Origin: Pseudomonadota bacterium
Lineage (GTDB): Bacteria; Desulfobacterota; Syntrophorhabdia; Syntrophorhabdales; Syntrophorhabdaceae
DNA: 64,000 nt
Assembly: GCA_026388275.1 (NCBI GenBank)
Contig: JAPLKB010000017.1
Span: forward strand, 1-64,000
Direction: 5' to 3'
Positions 1 through 7,868 of the stretch are shown here, in pieces. Position 1 is the first letter of the stretch. The number at the start of each line of letters is the position of its first letter. Position numbers and translations under genes: made by a program. The notes below the pieces were generated by a model that saw nothing but the letters and a program-made list of their open reading frames with translations, did not search any database and was not told the DNA's origin.

Positions 1-291
1 CCTCAGCCGGTCATATGGACAAAACAGTGTTGCCAAAGAGCACGCAGGGGAAATTATTATAACCCGGACCGGCTAATCCACATGTGAGAAAAAGAAACAA
101 AGTCAAACAAACATGTATAGGGAGATTTATTTTCTGGGGAAAGCGCTATCATCGTTGGCCGCGTCATCTGCTCCTCCGACGTACTATTACCGTACGCCTA
201 CGTCGCCTCTTCCTTGCCGCCTCGATATCATCTTTGATTTGAAGATGGAATGAAATGTAGATTGAAAAACAGATGGGTTTCATTTACGCAA
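1..291. other. Non-coding stretch with an inverted repeat
   Basis: No convincing gene is seen in the first 290 bases. The stretch holds an inverted repeat, CGACGTA (177-183) and TACGTCG (199-205) around a 15-base loop that itself contains a GTAC/GTAC pair. The role is unknown. It lies downstream of the minus-strand LPS kinase gene and could be part of its 3' region. Confidence 0.4.
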
Positions 292-1131
292 TTACGGTTT
301 CCGATTTCCGATTTCCGATTTTTCCGGCCCTTTCCTCCCATACAAGAGTGATTCGAAAAACCAGCCGGCCTGCGAAAAAATCCTTTTTAAACCAATCTTT
401 TTCTCCATTTCCCCGGCAATATCAAAACCGGAAAGTTTCCCGTATGTCCTTAGAAATAATAGCTTTTCTTTTATATCAACCTTCAGCTTTCCCTGTCTTT
501 CCATCTTTTCCGCGTATCTGTTTAGCCTCCAGAACATCCGTTCCATATCCGTCTTGTTGATGGATTTTCTCTGTGCCCTGTCAAAATCGAGAAATTTCAG
601 TGTACCTTCGGTAGCTACAAGTACATTATTCAGGTGCAGATCGGGATGATAGACACCAAGCGTCTCCATACGCCACATAAGCTGCGCAAGAAATTTTATT
701 ATTCTGAGCCTTTGTTTCCGTGTTGAAGTATTCAAAACCTCTGTGAGGTCGGCTGCATTTTCCTCAAATATGGTAAGGATATGCAGCGATTTTGAAATAA
801 AGCCCTCTCTGACGATAAGGCCGTATGGCTGCACCACCGGAAATCCTTCTCCATTCAGGTAAAGCAGAATATTTAATTCTTCAATTGCCCTCTTTGCGCT
901 GAAAAAGATATCTCCTGTTATAGCCCGGAACAACCCGCCGTGAATATACTTCCGGCAGGCTATATGCCCGCCATTTATGTCGAGCAATGTAATGCCCCCT
1001 CTGCCTTTATTTTCTAAAGGTAGAGCATTGCGGAACCGTTCAATAAGAGTGGAAGTATCAACGATTGATAACGCCGCGCCTTCAAGAGTGTAGATTGTGT
1101 ACTGGTTATATGTCGTCTTTTTTAAATTCAT
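292..1131 (-). CDS. Kdo/WaaP-family lipopolysaccharide core kinase
   Basis: This 279-residue protein resembles the small protein-kinase-like enzymes (KdkA/WaaP) that phosphorylate Kdo or heptose in the lipid A inner core at the cytoplasmic face of the inner membrane. The visible signature is the catalytic loop HPDLHLNN near residue 165, followed by LDFDRA, matching the HxDLxxxN and DFD motifs of the family. A GG-R stretch near residue 65 precedes a KR-E segment that probably supplies the ATP-binding lysine. The last ten codons come from a short TTTCCGA repeat at 297-320, so the C terminus may be unstable. No other LPS genes lie next to it here. The exact sugar substrate cannot be told from sequence alone. 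Confidence 0.75.
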   Translation of the reverse strand: MNLKKTTYNQYTIYTLEGAALSIVDTSTLIERFRNALPLENKGRGGITLLDINGGHIACRKYIHGGLFRAITGDIFFSAKRAIEELNILLYLNGEGFPVVQPYGLIVREGFISKSLHILTIFEENAADLTEVLNTSTRKQRLRIIKFLAQLMWRMETLGVYHPDLHLNNVLVATEGTLKFLDFDRAQRKSINKTDMERMFWRLNRYAEKMERQGKLKVDIKEKLLFLRTYGKLSGFDIAGEMEKKIGLKRIFSQAGWFFESLLYGRKGPEKSEIGNRKP

Positions 1132-1185
1132 AGGTTTTTCCGCTTCACTGTCTTTCCCGCTTCCCGCCTGCCAAGTCCTCTTATC

Positions 1186-1299
1186 TTTTCTACTATTTAC
1201 TATCTACTATGTCCCGCATTAAGCGGGATTAAACCGTACACTATTCACTATCCACTATTACTGCCTTTTTGACTATTCACTAATGACTATTCACTGTCT
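1186..1299. repeat. Short dispersed repeat (ACTATTCACTA type)
   Basis: The spacer is built of degenerate copies of CTATTCACTA, CTATCTACTA and CTATTTACTA, with a small GTCCCGC/GCGGGAT hairpin in the middle. The same words appear in reverse orientation at 45428-45463, which suggests a dispersed extragenic repeat. No coding potential was seen. Confidence 0.55.
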
Positions 1300-2182
1300 T
1301 TATACTTGTGGCGGTCTTTTTTTACCGTATGGGGTTATAAACGTCTGTTGCTGCACAAAATTACAGAAAACCTGAAGTTCATAGAGATATTTTTCAACGT
1401 CTTCCCGTATATAGGTTCCAATGCCCTTTTCAAAATCTGTCTTTATGGATATCAGACCTTTAACTTGTTTCTTAACGGATTTGGGCTTCGTATTATTCGG
1501 GTCAGGTTTGACTTTTTTGTATGCAATGAGTCTGCCCTCTAAAGTTGTATAGGTCACCGGTGTTTTTAAAATGTCGGTAAATATCGTCATAAGATCGGGG
1601 CAATCAAGATTGGTGGCGAAGAGATACCCCTGGGAAACAGGCAGGTTTCCTGCCGTAATTGCAGCCTGAATTTCAGGAGAAAGTTTTAAAAGTGAAATAG
1701 TGCGATGCAGCGTCCGTATTGACTTTCCAGAGATATTGACCGTTTCTGACAATGTGTCAGAAACTCCATCCTGGAGGTAGTCAGGAATATCCTTTATCAG
1801 GATGTCTTGCTTGAATAAATGATAAAATCCCTTTGGCCTGATCTATCGGGTTGAGGTCTTCCCGCTGAAGGTTCTCCGTCAACTGATAAGCCAGTATCTC
1901 ATCCTTCTGGGTGATCGTATTAACGATCCGAGCCGGAATGAATTCTAAACCCAGCTTCTGAGCTGCAAGGTAACGGCGTTCTCCGCAGAGCAGCAGATAC
2001 TTGCCGTCTTTAGGAGTTACAAGGACAGGCTCTAAAACACCCCGGTCCTTAATCGATTCCATGAGTGCCTTGAAAGACTCACTCTCCGTATCGATCCCTG
2101 AACGGACCTGTTCTTCCACTATAATGTCTTCGAGTGGCAGGTACATAAATTCCGGACTCTCAACTGTTTTCTTAGTCGACAT
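1300..2182 (-). pseudogene. ParB/Spo0J-like protein, frameshifted
   Basis: Two reading frames together make one ParB-like protein. The first, 1781-2182, encodes a ParB N-terminal domain with the motifs LCGERRYLAAQ and TENLQREDLNP. It stops after residue 133 at GYS. The second frame continues into the stretch reading PDYLQDGVSD and then ISGKSIRTLHRT, a ParB-type helix-turn-helix region, and ends at 1300. The switch lies near 1780-1800. Read separately, the downstream part could only start from a TTG at 1752. No parA gene or parS-like site was seen nearby, so this is probably a mobile-region ParB-like DNA-binding protein rather than the chromosomal one. A sequencing error at one base is the alternative explanation. 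Confidence 0.75.
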
Positions 2183-2270
2183 TCGTCATCCTCCTTGTTT
2201 ACTGAAAATTCCAACAATCAACACCCGCAAGCGGGTGCCAGAAATTCCAAATAACAACCTCCGTTAATTG

Positions 2271-3626
2271 TCATAAATGAGCCCTTCGCAAGTAATATCC
2301 GCCGGTTTTTTTGCTGCCTCTGAACTCTATCTTTCCCTCATCTCTCAACTTCCGTATCCATCTTTCAGCCGTTCTCAACGATATGCTCAAATTCTTTGCT
2401 ATGTCTATAGACCGTTTACCGGGGTTGTTTTTTATGTAGGAAAACAAGGAATTTATTCCGCCATTTATTCCGCCATTTATTCCGCCATCATCCGGAACAT
2501 TTTCGGTCTCCGCAATCGCTAAATCTCTATGAAAGACAACGAGGAACCCACTTTTGAGGGTTTCAAATTCGACCTTTACGTCATTCGACCGGCATTCCTC
2601 ATAAATCCTCTTCAATCCGGAACCCCATTTTTCAATTTCTTTCGATTTGTATAAGGTTTCAGCAATAAGGGGGTTTCTGAGGATTGACCTTTCTTTCCCT
2701 GTTATGAAATCTTCAGGGGTATACCCTTCCGGAAATGCACCAGGGTTGTAAATCTCCACTCTGTCTTTAAATACGGCAATTTCATTGCCTTTTGGAATGG
2801 TATAGTCACGATGACAGAAGGAGTTGACGAGAGTCTCTCTAATGGCCTTTATGGGTATCTCCGGAATCTCCTCTCTCTTTATCTTCCCGAACTTTACCCT
2901 CCAGTTGATATGTTCAGATATATACTGTTCTGACTTTTCCAGTAGATCGAAAATGGTACCCTGAAATTTCTTGATGTCGAGAAAGGTCAGTTTATCGGTT
3001 CCGGCAAAAACAGCGGCCTGCACCTCCAAGGAATTTGAATCACAGAACAGAACTTCGCAGGCATTCAGCAGGGCATTTCCTTTAATAAGGTTGAGCTTGT
3101 TGAGGGTTGTCTTTATGCCTTCAAAGCCAAAATCAAGCCGGCCCACAGATTGAGCCTTGGAGATGTATTGACTGAGAGTTTTGTCATTCACGTCTTTTAG
3201 AGAACGTAGGGATATTCTACCTTCCCATGAAAGCTGCTCCCTATTTTTCCTGAGAAACATATTTTCAAGTTCTTTTGCACTCACTTGTCTGTCTTCATCG
3301 CCCACACGTATGTAAACCCTTCCATATGCAAAATAGGGGATTTCGTCTCCACGGAATTCAACCTTAATACACTCTCTGGAATTTACCTCAACTTTCTCAA
3401 CCATGGGATAAATCCTCGGCTCGATACATTCTGAGATTGTTTTTGAAACGTCCCGTATGGTTTTCCCGGTGACGGTCTGCCCGATAACGGTTCCGTCATT
3501 GCTGATTCCGAAATAGAGTTCGCCCCTCTGATGTTTATTCAGGATGGCAGCAATGGAGACAACCGCTTCTTTCAGTTCGGACGTTGACCTTTTCAGTTCC
3601 CGTTTTTCAGACTCTTTGAAACCCAT
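2271..3626 (-). CDS. AlbA_2 (Schlafen-type) DNA-binding protein with C-terminal winged helix
   Basis: The 451-residue protein begins with an AlbA_2 / divergent Schlafen domain (about 5-125: ESEKRELK, then FGISNDGTVIGQ). This is followed by the conserved ATP-dependent-helicase-like C-terminal module with RETLVNSFCHRDY near 265 and EIYNPGAFPEG near 295. The last 65 residues form a helix-turn-helix (IDIAKNLSISLRTAERWI). Proteins of this layout act as transcriptional regulators or in defence islands, and the precise role is unknown. The interdomain linker is a triple GGIN repeat encoded by a 12-bp unit repeated three times at 2451-2486. It sits in an accessory region next to the type I restriction locus. 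Confidence 0.8.
   Translation of the reverse strand: MGFKESEKRELKRSTSELKEAVVSIAAILNKHQRGELYFGISNDGTVIGQTVTGKTIRDVSKTISECIEPRIYPMVEKVEVNSRECIKVEFRGDEIPYFAYGRVYIRVGDEDRQVSAKELENMFLRKNREQLSWEGRISLRSLKDVNDKTLSQYISKAQSVGRLDFGFEGIKTTLNKLNLIKGNALLNACEVLFCDSNSLEVQAAVFAGTDKLTFLDIKKFQGTIFDLLEKSEQYISEHINWRVKFGKIKREEIPEIPIKAIRETLVNSFCHRDYTIPKGNEIAVFKDRVEIYNPGAFPEGYTPEDFITGKERSILRNPLIAETLYKSKEIEKWGSGLKRIYEECRSNDVKVEFETLKSGFLVVFHRDLAIAETENVPDDGGINGGINGGINSLFSYIKNNPGKRSIDIAKNLSISLRTAERWIRKLRDEGKIEFRGSKKTGGYYLRRAHL
2451..2486. repeat. 12-bp tandem repeat, three units
   Basis: Three exact tandem copies of ATTTATTCCGCC lie inside the AlbA_2 gene and encode GGIN-GGIN-GGIN on the minus strand. Because the unit is a multiple of three, changes in copy number would lengthen or shorten the linker without breaking the frame. 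Confidence 0.85.
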
Positions 3627-3770
3627 CGTTCTGAGTTATCCCCTTTTATGTTTCTTCCCAGCCTTACCTTTTCCCTTGCTGCCTGCATCCGCCAAGTTAT
3701 TTATATCCTTTATAGGCATCCATCACCCATTCGAGTGCAAAAAACAAGACCCCATATCCCCCTTTAAGTG

Positions 3771-4332
3771 TTATTCCAGATGCTTTATCCTCTCCATCAT
3801 CTCTTCGGGAGATGGCAGATATTTTTTAAGTTCGCGGGGCAGCTTTTCCGTCATTTTGGGATATACCTATCGCTTTTTCGTATCCTTCAGCGCACATTCA
3901 ATCATTGTCCGGTATATCTTTTGTCCAGCCGAACTTTTTTGTAATCTTTATGTAGAACTCGCGCCTGACGTCGTCTTTGCAACGCTCCATAATAATGACA
4001 TTTTTTGCCCAACTGATTTCTCGCACCATTGGTGCGAGTTTTTCATTCGGACGATATGTGAGATAAAAGTTTCTCATTCTCCATAGATTTGCACTGGAAA
4101 ACCCTTGCATCCCGGGGAACTCTTTTTGCAGATCTTTTGCCAGGGTCTCAACAATTTCCTTGCCCCAGCCAAGCTCATCCTGCTTTGCGACTATCGATTT
4201 GCCTATGTCCCAGTAAAGATTTATAAGCTCCTTATTTACAGCTTTAAGGGTATCGTACTGGGCTTTACGGATACGCCCTTCGATCTCTTTAAAAAATGTC
4301 TTGTATTCGGCTGTAGTTGAAAGAGATTTCAT
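3771..4332 (-). pseudogene. YhcG/DUF1016 nuclease-family gene with internal deletion
   Basis: The first 140 residues match the N-terminal DUF1016 domain (helical part ending REFYIKITKKFGWTKD). The frame then stops at 3898. Directly downstream in another frame comes ECALKDTKK, and after one further frame change TEKLPRELKKYLPSPEE, ending at TAA 3771. These are the last residues expected of a full-length YhcG protein of about 340 aa. The central PD-(D/E)XK nuclease domain is therefore missing, and the ends have been joined out of frame. The remaining protein is probably inactive as a nuclease. Its start overlaps the end of the Bro-N gene by four bases, and a second fragment of the same gene lies at 5198-5350. 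Confidence 0.8.
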
Positions 4333-5171
4333 TCCTTTCCCTCAATGGATTCCTTTTTTTTCAATAAGAAGTTCTGGTTAGTTACTATACTTCTCCCTAA
4401 TTCCTTTTCAGTTTCTTCTCGTGCTTTTCCGGCAACTCCTCCACCGCGTTTGGCCACTTTCCTGTTTTTTTCAAAGGTTTCCGGTTTTTCATTGCGTGAT
4501 ATTTCAGTAGTGACTTTTTCGCCAAGCATGGTGAAGATCAATTCCAAATCAGTCATGTGGTCGCGTAAATTCTGAGTTTTTCTGGTCAGTCCTTTCAAAT
4601 TTTTGTATTCGGACGGGGTGATTCCGAAAGTTGCCTTTGATATCTCAGCAGTGAGAATCGAATAATTCCGTTCGCTTTCAATGCCTCGCTCTTTCCACTC
4701 GTCAGTAAGGTTCTGGCGAATGGCAATGCCGCGTAAACGTTTGTCGATCCAATCTTTCGGATAACCTTTAAGTTCATACAATTCCTTCATCCTCTCCTGT
4801 GCCAGCTCCGGGTTTTCAATCTCCTGTACTCTTTCATACCCCACTTGCGCCAGCCATTGCTTAAACGGTTCAGCTTTCGGTGATGGAATGGATTGGATTA
4901 TACGGAACATACCTTTGGTATTGGCGCAATCGGTTTCCCTCATCTTGCCGTCAGGAGCCTCAAGCTTCAACCGGTGACAATTTGTCACCACTTCGCTGCC
5001 TTCAGCACGTAATCTCTGAGCGAGTTTATTCCAATATTTCCTTGCTGTCAGATCATTTGGAGCATCAGTTAAAGCCCCGCAGACATCCACCACAGAGAAA
5101 TACCATTCCTCTTCGTACCAGATGCGACGAATCTTCTTGCTCTCAAAAACCACGATTTTGTTGCGTTCCAT
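4329..5171 (-). CDS. Bro-N domain protein, DinD-like
   Basis: The N-terminal 110 residues form a Bro-N domain (KIRRIWYEEEWYFSVVDV, with KYWNKL). The remainder resembles DNA-damage-inducible protein D (IAIRQNLTDEWKERG, TFGITPSEYKNLKGL, LRDHMTDLELIFTMLGE). The length of about 280 residues fits E. coli DinD, a RecA-filament-interacting protein of the SOS response, but the function here is inferred. The ATG at 5171 was preferred to one five codons upstream because an AGGGAG ribosome site lies six bases before it. The gene is flanked on both sides by pieces of the same YhcG gene, so it looks like part of a rearranged cassette. No LexA-type box was recognised. Confidence 0.75.
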   Translation of the reverse strand: MERNKIVVFESKKIRRIWYEEEWYFSVVDVCGALTDAPNDLTARKYWNKLAQRLRAEGSEVVTNCHRLKLEAPDGKMRETDCANTKGMFRIIQSIPSPKAEPFKQWLAQVGYERVQEIENPELAQERMKELYELKGYPKDWIDKRLRGIAIRQNLTDEWKERGIESERNYSILTAEISKATFGITPSEYKNLKGLTRKTQNLRDHMTDLELIFTMLGEKVTTEISRNEKPETFEKNRKVAKRGGGVAGKAREETEKELGRSIVTNQNFLLKKKESIEGKE

Positions 5172-5197
5172 TTCTACTCCCTTCATTTATCTTTCCC

Positions 5198-5350
5198 TCA
5201 ATAACCCGCTATTGAATTGCCTATGTCCCGGTAAAGATTTATAAGCTCCTTATTTACAGCTTTAAGGGTATCATACTGGGATTTACGGATATGCTCTTTG
5301 ATCTCTTTAAAAAATGTCCTGTATTCGGCTGTTGTTGAAAGAGCTTTCAT
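5198..5350 (-). pseudogene. Second YhcG/DUF1016 5' fragment
   Basis: A 50-codon remnant starts at ATG 5350 and repeats, with a few substitutions, the first 48 codons of the YhcG gene at 4332. It then diverges and stops at 5198. The direct repeat covers roughly 5213-5350 versus 4199-4332. Its ATG overlaps the TGA of the HsdMS gene, so it was once the next gene of that operon. Confidence 0.85.
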
Positions 5351-7860
5351 TTCTTTCCCTCCACAGTAGCAGTTTCCTTTTGGGACAATTCGTCCTCACC
5401 CCAGACGCGGGCGAGAGTGGTCTGGATCTTTTTCTCAAAGCGGGCGATCAGTTCGCGGTTGGCAGCAACCAGCGCCTGCTCGGCCTCAATCTCGGCAACA
5501 ATGGCTTGCTGAGTGGCGAGGGGTGGGAGGGGGATGAGGTAATCTCGAAAGAACCCGTTGTAGAAACTCTGCACTGTCACCCCAGGCTTGATGCCGTCTT
5601 CAATGATCGAAGAAGACCTCGTTTTTAACACATAGAACAAGAACTTGGAAATAACCGCATCTGTTTTTGGCCTGAACGCGATAAGGTCTTGATTGATACA
5701 CATATCTCCGCCGAGTAGGGCCACCGGGAATGAATGCTTGAGGATGCCTGACCTGACTACGCAGACAACAGACCCGGCGGGAATCAACTTTGTTGCACTC
5801 GCTTCAACGGCTGCTTCTGAAATGTGATCCTCGGTGTCCTCAATAAGGTCCGCCTTCATGTCCTTGGGGGACACCCACGGTATTTGGCCCATCCAGAACC
5901 TATGCTCAACCTTGGACGGAGTGCCTCCGCTCATAGTTGCGAAATGCTGCCCCAACTCCACCATCGGCCAGTCGGGGTGGATGGGAATGTGGGGGCGGTA
6001 GTTGTCGAGGACGGCACGCGCGCCGTTGATGACTTTCTGGTAGCCCTCGATTTCTGCCACGATTTCTTTCTGCACTTCAAGGGGAGGGAGGGGGATTTGA
6101 TGTGTGTTGTAGACGTCGCTTCGATTAAGGCCGGGTATTCCAGCACCGCCTCGCAAATCAGGGAGGTTCAGGCTCTTCAGTATCCAAAACAGGAAGACGA
6201 TGTTCGACTTGCTGGGATTTGTTTGTTTGACATAGTAGGTGGTGTCGATCGGGAAACAGTGCTGTTCAATAAGAGTGACTTCGCCCGCCGAGCCTTTGCG
6301 TCCCACAATGATCGCTGGACCTTCGACGAGATACTCGTTGTGGTAGCCAGTAATGCCGTTTGATCCGACAACTGGGTAGGGTCCGTCAATGCGTTTCTCC
6401 TTCGGAAGAGATGCACCGTATTCCAAAGTGCAGACGTCCTCAAACTGACGCAGTGGAAACACCGAGAGCCGGACTCCGTTCTCCCGATACCTCTCCCCAC
6501 TCAGATTATATTCCCCATTTGCTGCGATTTTGGCTTTTTCCACAATTAGAGCGTTGGGGGTGGACGGAGTGGACGTGGTGGACGACGTGGACAAGGTGGA
6601 CTGGAAATAAGATTTCAGGAAGGCGGCGGCGGGGGGCAGGTCGTTTTTGTCGATCTCGCGGCGCTGGGCGCCGAGGCCGAAGCCGTCGTTTTCGATTTTG
6701 AAGAAGGCGATGGTGTTGGTTTTCCTGGCCAGCGACTTGTCGAGGATGAGGATCGAGGTCTTGACGCCGGAATAGGGGTTGAACACGCCAGCCGGAAGCG
6801 AGACCACAGCGACGAGGTGCTCCTCTACCAGCATCTTGCGCAGTTGCTTATAGGCGGTCTGGCTCTGGAAGATTATACCCTCGGGCACAATGATGCCGGC
6901 ACGGCCGTTAGGTGTGAGGTGCTCGGCCATGTAGTCTACGAAGAGCACTTCAGAACGCTTGGACTGCACCGAGAAGCGGTTGTGGGGCTTAATGCCTCCT
7001 TTCGGCGACATGAAGGGCGGATTGGCGAGGATCACATCGGCGTATTCGTTCCAGCGGTCCTGGCTGGTGAGGGTATCGTACTCAAAGATGTGCGGATCGG
7101 CAAAGCCGTGTAAATACATGTTTACCAGAGACAGGCGCACCATGTCGGGCGAGATGTCGTAGCCCTTGAAGTTCTGCGCGAGGCGCCCTTTTTCGTCAGG
7201 AGTCAGGGTGCAAGTGGACAGTGTGGACGGACTGGACGAGGTGGACGGTGAAGTCTGAACCGAATTCGCGCGCAGGATATGCTTGTATGACGAGATGAGG
7301 AACCCGGCGGTGCCGCAGGCCGGGTCAAGCATGGTCTCGTTTTTTTTCGGATCGATGATTTCTACCATGAAATCGATGATATGGCGCGGGGTGCGGAACT
7401 GTCCGGCGTCCCCCTGGGAGCCGAGCACGGAGAGCAGATACTCGAAAGCATCGCCGAGTTTTTCGCTGTGGTCGTAGTTGAACTCGTCAATTACCTTGAG
7501 GAACATCTTGAGTGTTTCGGGGTCGCGGTAAGGCAGATAGGCGTTCTTGAAAATGTTGCGGAAAAGCAGCGGGATGCCGGGGTTCTCCGGCATTCTGGCA
7601 ATGGCTTCGGCGTAGAGATTCAGTGTCTCGTGGCCGCCCAGACCGGAGCGCATAAGTTTAGCCCAGCCGTAGTGAGCAAACTCATTGGCAAAGAACTTGC
7701 GCTTCCCGCCGAACTCCTCGCTCTCAGCGTCCATGTCGTCCATGAACTTGTAGATGAGGGCGATGGTGATCTGTTCCACCTGGCTCTTGGGGTCGGGCAC
7801 TTTGCCGACGAGGATATCGCGGGCGGTATCTATACGGCGTTTGGTGTCAGTGTCGAGCAT
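5347..7860 (-). CDS. Type I restriction-modification fused methylase-specificity protein (HsdM-HsdS)
   Basis: At 837 residues this is about the sum of a short HsdM and an HsdS. Residues 1-450 carry an N6-adenine methyltransferase: motif I DPACGTAGF near 180 and motif IV NPPF near 275. Two target-recognition domains follow. The first covers about 465-600 (ending IPLPPLEVQKEIVAEIE) and the second about 630-800 (ending IPLPPLATQQAIVAEIE), each followed by a conserved coiled helix. The protein should bind a bipartite DNA site and methylate adenine, and assemble with HsdR encoded upstream at 8749-11286. Two loops contain serine/threonine-rich inserts made of the GTGGACNNN repeat, near residues 204-216 and 418-433. 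An 8-bp gap separates it from the four-helix protein gene upstream. Confidence 0.9.
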   Translation of the reverse strand: MLDTDTKRRIDTARDILVGKVPDPKSQVEQITIALIYKFMDDMDAESEEFGGKRKFFANEFAHYGWAKLMRSGLGGHETLNLYAEAIARMPENPGIPLLFRNIFKNAYLPYRDPETLKMFLKVIDEFNYDHSEKLGDAFEYLLSVLGSQGDAGQFRTPRHIIDFMVEIIDPKKNETMLDPACGTAGFLISSYKHILRANSVQTSPSTSSSPSTLSTCTLTPDEKGRLAQNFKGYDISPDMVRLSLVNMYLHGFADPHIFEYDTLTSQDRWNEYADVILANPPFMSPKGGIKPHNRFSVQSKRSEVLFVDYMAEHLTPNGRAGIIVPEGIIFQSQTAYKQLRKMLVEEHLVAVVSLPAGVFNPYSGVKTSILILDKSLARKTNTIAFFKIENDGFGLGAQRREIDKNDLPPAAAFLKSYFQSTLSTSSTTSTPSTPNALIVEKAKIAANGEYNLSGERYRENGVRLSVFPLRQFEDVCTLEYGASLPKEKRIDGPYPVVGSNGITGYHNEYLVEGPAIIVGRKGSAGEVTLIEQHCFPIDTTYYVKQTNPSKSNIVFLFWILKSLNLPDLRGGAGIPGLNRSDVYNTHQIPLPPLEVQKEIVAEIEGYQKVINGARAVLDNYRPHIPIHPDWPMVELGQHFATMSGGTPSKVEHRFWMGQIPWVSPKDMKADLIEDTEDHISEAAVEASATKLIPAGSVVCVVRSGILKHSFPVALLGGDMCINQDLIAFRPKTDAVISKFLFYVLKTRSSSIIEDGIKPGVTVQSFYNGFFRDYLIPLPPLATQQAIVAEIEAEQALVAANRELIARFEKKIQTTLARVWGEDELSQKETATVEGKK
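6561..6605. repeat. GTGGACNNN array, five units, in HsdMS
   Basis: TGGAC occurs at 6561, 6570, 6579, 6588 and 6597 with exact 9-bp spacing. On the coding (minus) strand it yields an in-frame STxST peptide between the methylase domain and the first target-recognition domain. Confidence 0.9.
7215..7247. repeat. GTGGACNNN array, four units, in HsdMS
   Basis: TGGAC occurs at 7215, 7224, 7233 and 7242, again at 9-bp spacing. It is inserted in frame in a loop of the methyltransferase domain just after motif I, before the conserved KGYDISPDMVRL segment. Confidence 0.9.
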
Positions 7861-7868
7861 GGGTCTCC

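Noticed and set aside
3544-4086. 180-codon plus-strand frame
   Set aside because: It overlaps the start of the AlbA_2 gene and the YhcG remnant on the other strand and resembles no protein.
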